Origin: Phaeocystidibacter luteus
GTDB lineage: Bacteria > Bacteroidota > Bacteroidia > Flavobacteriales > Schleiferiaceae
Assembly: GCF_008933115.1 (NCBI RefSeq)
Contig: NZ_WBVO01000005.1
Location: forward strand, 62,001 to 126,000
DNA: 64,000 bases
Reading direction: 5' to 3'
This document shows, piece by piece, positions 63,908 to 64,000 of the stretch. Position 1 is the stretch's first letter. Every line of letters begins with the position of its first letter. Below the pieces are notes generated by a model that was not told the origin of the DNA, made no database searches, and saw only the letters and a list, made by a program, of their open reading frames with translations. Position numbers and translations under genes: made by a program.

Positions 63908-64000
63908 ATTCGGTTTTTAGGATTTCGAATACGGCTAAGCGTTTCAAGTGTAATTCCCAGATAAGATGCAATGTGTGTAAGCGGCATTCGATTCGTGATG
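63904..64000 (-). CDS. Crp/Fnr-family transcriptional regulator, C-terminal end (5' part beyond right edge)
   Basis: Only the last 31 residues are in the window: ...NRMPLTHIASYLGITLETLSRIRN... then PKNRI and a TGA at 63904-63906. IASYLGITLETLSRIR is the recognition-helix region of Bacteroidota Crp/Fnr regulators. Its own stop lies within the FNR-like box, which points to control of the downstream quinone-reductase unit. Confidence 0.8.
   Translation of the reverse strand, partial: ITNRMPLTHIASYLGITLETLSRIRNPKNRI

Noticed and set aside
1-64000. CRISPR array, insertion sequence or prophage
   Set aside because: No spaced identical repeats, transposase motifs or phage structural genes were found.

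Overview
The window comes from a member of the Bacteroidota, most likely a marine, Flavobacteriales-like organism. The evidence is a type IX secretion system (T9SS) sorting domain, an SprE/PorW lipoprotein, an IPExxxVDY protein, the order acpP-fabF-rnc-IPExxxVDY-pyk, a His-rich AtpB, GSCFA and DUF4175 proteins, and promoters of the TTG-N19-TAnnTTTG type. No rRNA, tRNA, transposase or CRISPR array was seen.

Layout. 1-2212 (minus): a glycosyltransferase cut by the left edge, a membrane HEAT-repeat protein and a single-domain response regulator. 2468-18192 (plus): a secreted surface-protein cluster of four genes. These have cohesin-like N-terminal domains, FN3-like repeats and a shared C-terminal LEGPY/dockerin-like module; one gene carries a T9SS domain and is split by a one-base frameshift, and the last encodes a 3157-residue giant. 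18198-25033 (minus): a tight nine-gene run with a lipoprotein, a membrane protein, a NarL-type two-component pair, an NtrY-like kinase, a SIMPL protein, a crotonase, an esterase and HslR. 25034-25748: a small 5-Cys protein gene between a duplicated TCCGTA-N4-TACGGA palindrome and a 78-nt structured element.

25749-34786 (minus): ATP synthase genes atpB-E-F-H-A-G (atpD and atpC are not here), preceded by AtpI-like genes, a bactofilin and sprE. 34947-41337: an M23 peptidase, rnhA-purN, and the acpP-fabF-rnc-IPExxxVDY-pyk-pterin dehydratase run. 41500-46636: pheS, two tandem small lipoproteins, a CvpA-like protein, pgk and the DNA polymerase III delta' gene.

46730-57500 has the marks of the chromosome origin region. 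mnmG is bracketed by two parS-like ParB sites, and the gap between divergent rpiB and the gene at 57481 holds seven DnaA boxes (two exact, five with one mismatch) next to an 83% AT tract, so it is a strong oriC candidate. Between them lie ybeY, a DUF4175 giant and a TPR kinase/NarL regulator/lipoprotein operon whose kinase has a degenerate ATP-binding domain. 57481-64000: a YwqK/MORN-repeat protein, a NUDIX hydrolase, an epimerase/reductase, a GSCFA protein, a CDF transporter, and an anaerobic-type unit made of a Crp/Fnr regulator end, a perfect FNR-like box, a small membrane protein and a flavodoxin-fold quinone reductase.

The themes are T9SS-linked surface display (substrates at the left, SprE in the middle), core energy and lipid metabolism, and replication/segregation loci. 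The least explained parts are the dockerin-like module family, the 25.0-25.7 kb control region and the oriC/parS arrangement.
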